Source: Sinohyriopsis cumingii
Taxonomy: Eukaryota; Mollusca; Bivalvia; Unionida; Unionidae
DNA: 64,000 bases
NCBI GenBank assembly: GCA_028554795.2
Contig: JAPYKE020000567.1
Location: 1-64,000, forward strand
Reading direction: 5' to 3'
Below are positions 62,904-64,000 of this stretch, one piece after another (position 1 is the stretch's first letter; the number at the start of each line of letters is the position of its first letter). Under the pieces are notes generated by a model that was given only the letters and a program-made list of their open reading frames with translations, ran no database searches and was not told the origin of the DNA. A program made the translations under genes and the position numbers.

Positions 62904-63607
62904 TGGTATATAACAATGTTTTGAAGTCTGTCCTCATCTTTTGGACTCAAGCGTTTACTTCTTCTCGCCCGAGAGATAGATTTCGCGAAAGTTGCGATAA
63001 AGCACTTGTGTGTGATTCGCAGTTGGGATAGGAGACAATGGAGTTTGAAACACTTTTTGTGTGTCGTTTTCTTCTTCCGTTCATGAGGCTGCATCTGTCT
63101 TCGGGTCACTTGGGGCTTTTGGCTTTTAATCGTCGCCTTTAAATCTCTTTTCGTCGATTTATCTGTTTCGTGTAAAGCTTTCTGGTAAAAAGTTCAAGAC
63201 ATTGACAGTACCGTTTCGATTTTTCTGTTTCTGACAAATGTGTGCGTCTAATCAATCAACGAATTTCAATCTTGTGGCAACTGTGACATCTCGTTGGGAT
63301 TAGGATTTCGAGGTATATCAGGTATCTGTTGATAGCACCAATGATGGAATTCCATCCATCCTTTAAAAGGTACTAACGACAGCTTTTGTCCTTGCAAGGT
63401 ACACGTATTAGGCCTTCATATGAAGGGGGTCTTCTTCTATCTTCTCATATCTCATAGAAGTTGCTAAGCATAAGATCTGTACAAAAGAACAGCATTAGAA
63501 TCTTTTCTTTTGACTGACGTATATTTTCTTTTTGACTATTGGTAAAAGAACGCTCAGATGTTTTCGTAAGAATTCTTGCTGTAGCTTGGACAAAACTACC
63601 GTTCCTT

Positions 63608-63778
63608 TCAAGACAATGAAACAACATTCACACACGACTTCACGCAATGATTTCTTAGGGCGAGTTGATCGGATTTCGTAAGAACCGACAACACATCCCT
63701 AAACGAGGAGGTTGCCCTTTCTTTGTACCCTTTTGGGGTGTTTTGTGATTGAGTGGTTCGCACTTCTTGGGGTGACAT
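63608..63778 (-). CDS. Candidate mini-gene A, unit 11
   Basis: Same 56 codons and promoter as at 3750-3920; no difference noticed. Confidence 0.3.
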   Translation of the reverse strand: MSPQEVRTTQSQNTPKGYKERATSSFRDVLSVLTKSDQLALRNHCVKSCVNVVSLS

Positions 63779-64000
63779 CTTTATCTTTCACTGACGGGAA
63801 TCTCCAGGTCCACTTCCTTTTTATATTGAAATTTTGTCTCCACTGATGGTCGGTACGTCGTAGGAGCTGGATGTCGGGCATCACTCGACGTTGAGGTTTT
63901 CTCAACGGACTAAATCTTGACAGTTCTAAGTTTGGAACACTCCCGTTATGTCTTCGCCTTCGGTCTTGCGTGATGGCACTTTCTTTTATCGGCAGAAACT

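Larger units (their letters stand above)
1..64000. repeat. Tandem array (macrosatellite) of a 5,986-bp composite unit, 10.7 copies
   Basis: Every landmark recurs in the same orientation at 5,986-bp steps. The steps are 5,987 for the first copy and 5,985 for the eighth because of small indels. No unique sequence is seen at either end, so the array continues to the right and may continue to the left. Copies differ at eight shared sites (offsets in the consensus unit: 1770, 2210-2211, 2575-2576, 3122, 4652, 4692, 4738, 5277) and a few private ones, so identity between copies is above 99.8 percent as read by eye. The unit contains remnants of a LINE and a Polinton-type polymerase, so it is a composite that was amplified after those elements had inserted and decayed. 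The unit start used here is simply the first base of the window. Confidence 0.98.
59861..64000 (+). repeat. Array unit 11, cut by the window end (4,140 bp)
   Basis: C, CC, GG, T at the four shared sites that are present, as in unit 6, five units to the left. The unit is cut by the window, not by a biological boundary. Confidence 0.95.

Noticed and set aside
1-64000. An rDNA, 5S, U2 snRNA or tRNA gene array
   Set aside because: None of the conserved cores of these RNAs was found in the unit on either strand.
1-64000. A CRISPR array or bacterial repeat region
   Set aside because: The repeat is 6 kb long and contiguous, with no short repeats and spacers, no ribosome binding sites and no bacterial genes.
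1-64000. Identity of frames between units as evidence of purifying selection
   Set aside because: Non-coding parts of the unit are equally identical, so the likeness only reflects recent copying or homogenisation.

Overview
The whole window is one head-to-tail tandem array. A unit of 5,986 bp is repeated 10.7 times on the same strand, with no spacer and no unique flank. The copies are nearly identical: reading by eye I found eight shared variable positions plus a few private changes in about 64 kb. No rRNA, tRNA, snRNA, histone gene, CRISPR array or bacterial operon is recognisable. The base composition is AT-rich, and the unit holds debris of a LINE and of a Polinton/Maverick-type element. 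This points to a eukaryote, most likely an invertebrate animal; the species cannot be read from the sequence.

Layout of one unit, in the coordinates of the first copy: 1-442 (minus), part of a protein-primed family B DNA polymerase fossil of Polinton type, whose other part lies at 5656-5987 because the unit phase is arbitrary; 446-1100, no supported gene; 1102-1566 (minus), an open frame with two hydrophobic segments; 1570-2200, AT-rich and empty; 2208-3045 (minus), a broken LINE reverse transcriptase with recognisable palm blocks; 3046-3740, lysine/arginine-rich frame and one arm of an inverted repeat; 3750-4000 (minus), mini-gene A with its TATA box; 4001-4440, empty; 4445-4837 (minus), mini-gene B with TATA box, initiator, 79 codons and an AATAAA; 4840-5168 (plus), the other inverted-repeat arm and a 99-codon frame; 5170-5650, a 20-bp perfect palindrome and little else.

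The breaks in the transposon remnants are shared by all copies. Both elements were therefore dead before the composite segment was amplified, and the array itself is very young or strongly homogenised. The variable positions form mosaic haplotypes. Units 4-5-6 reappear as units 9-10-11, which looks like a three-unit block copied within the array, an early higher-order repeat with a period of 29,929 bp. This is the behaviour of a macrosatellite evolving by unequal exchange and gene conversion.

The most interesting unexplained element is a pair of short frames, A and B, each preceded by a duplicated core promoter. TATA box, initiator and start codon have the same spacing in both, and both proteins begin MS[PL]QEV[RQ]TT. 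Three of the eight shared variable positions fall in the 79-codon frame of B or at its start, and all three change an amino acid. Whether A and B are expressed cannot be decided from sequence alone.
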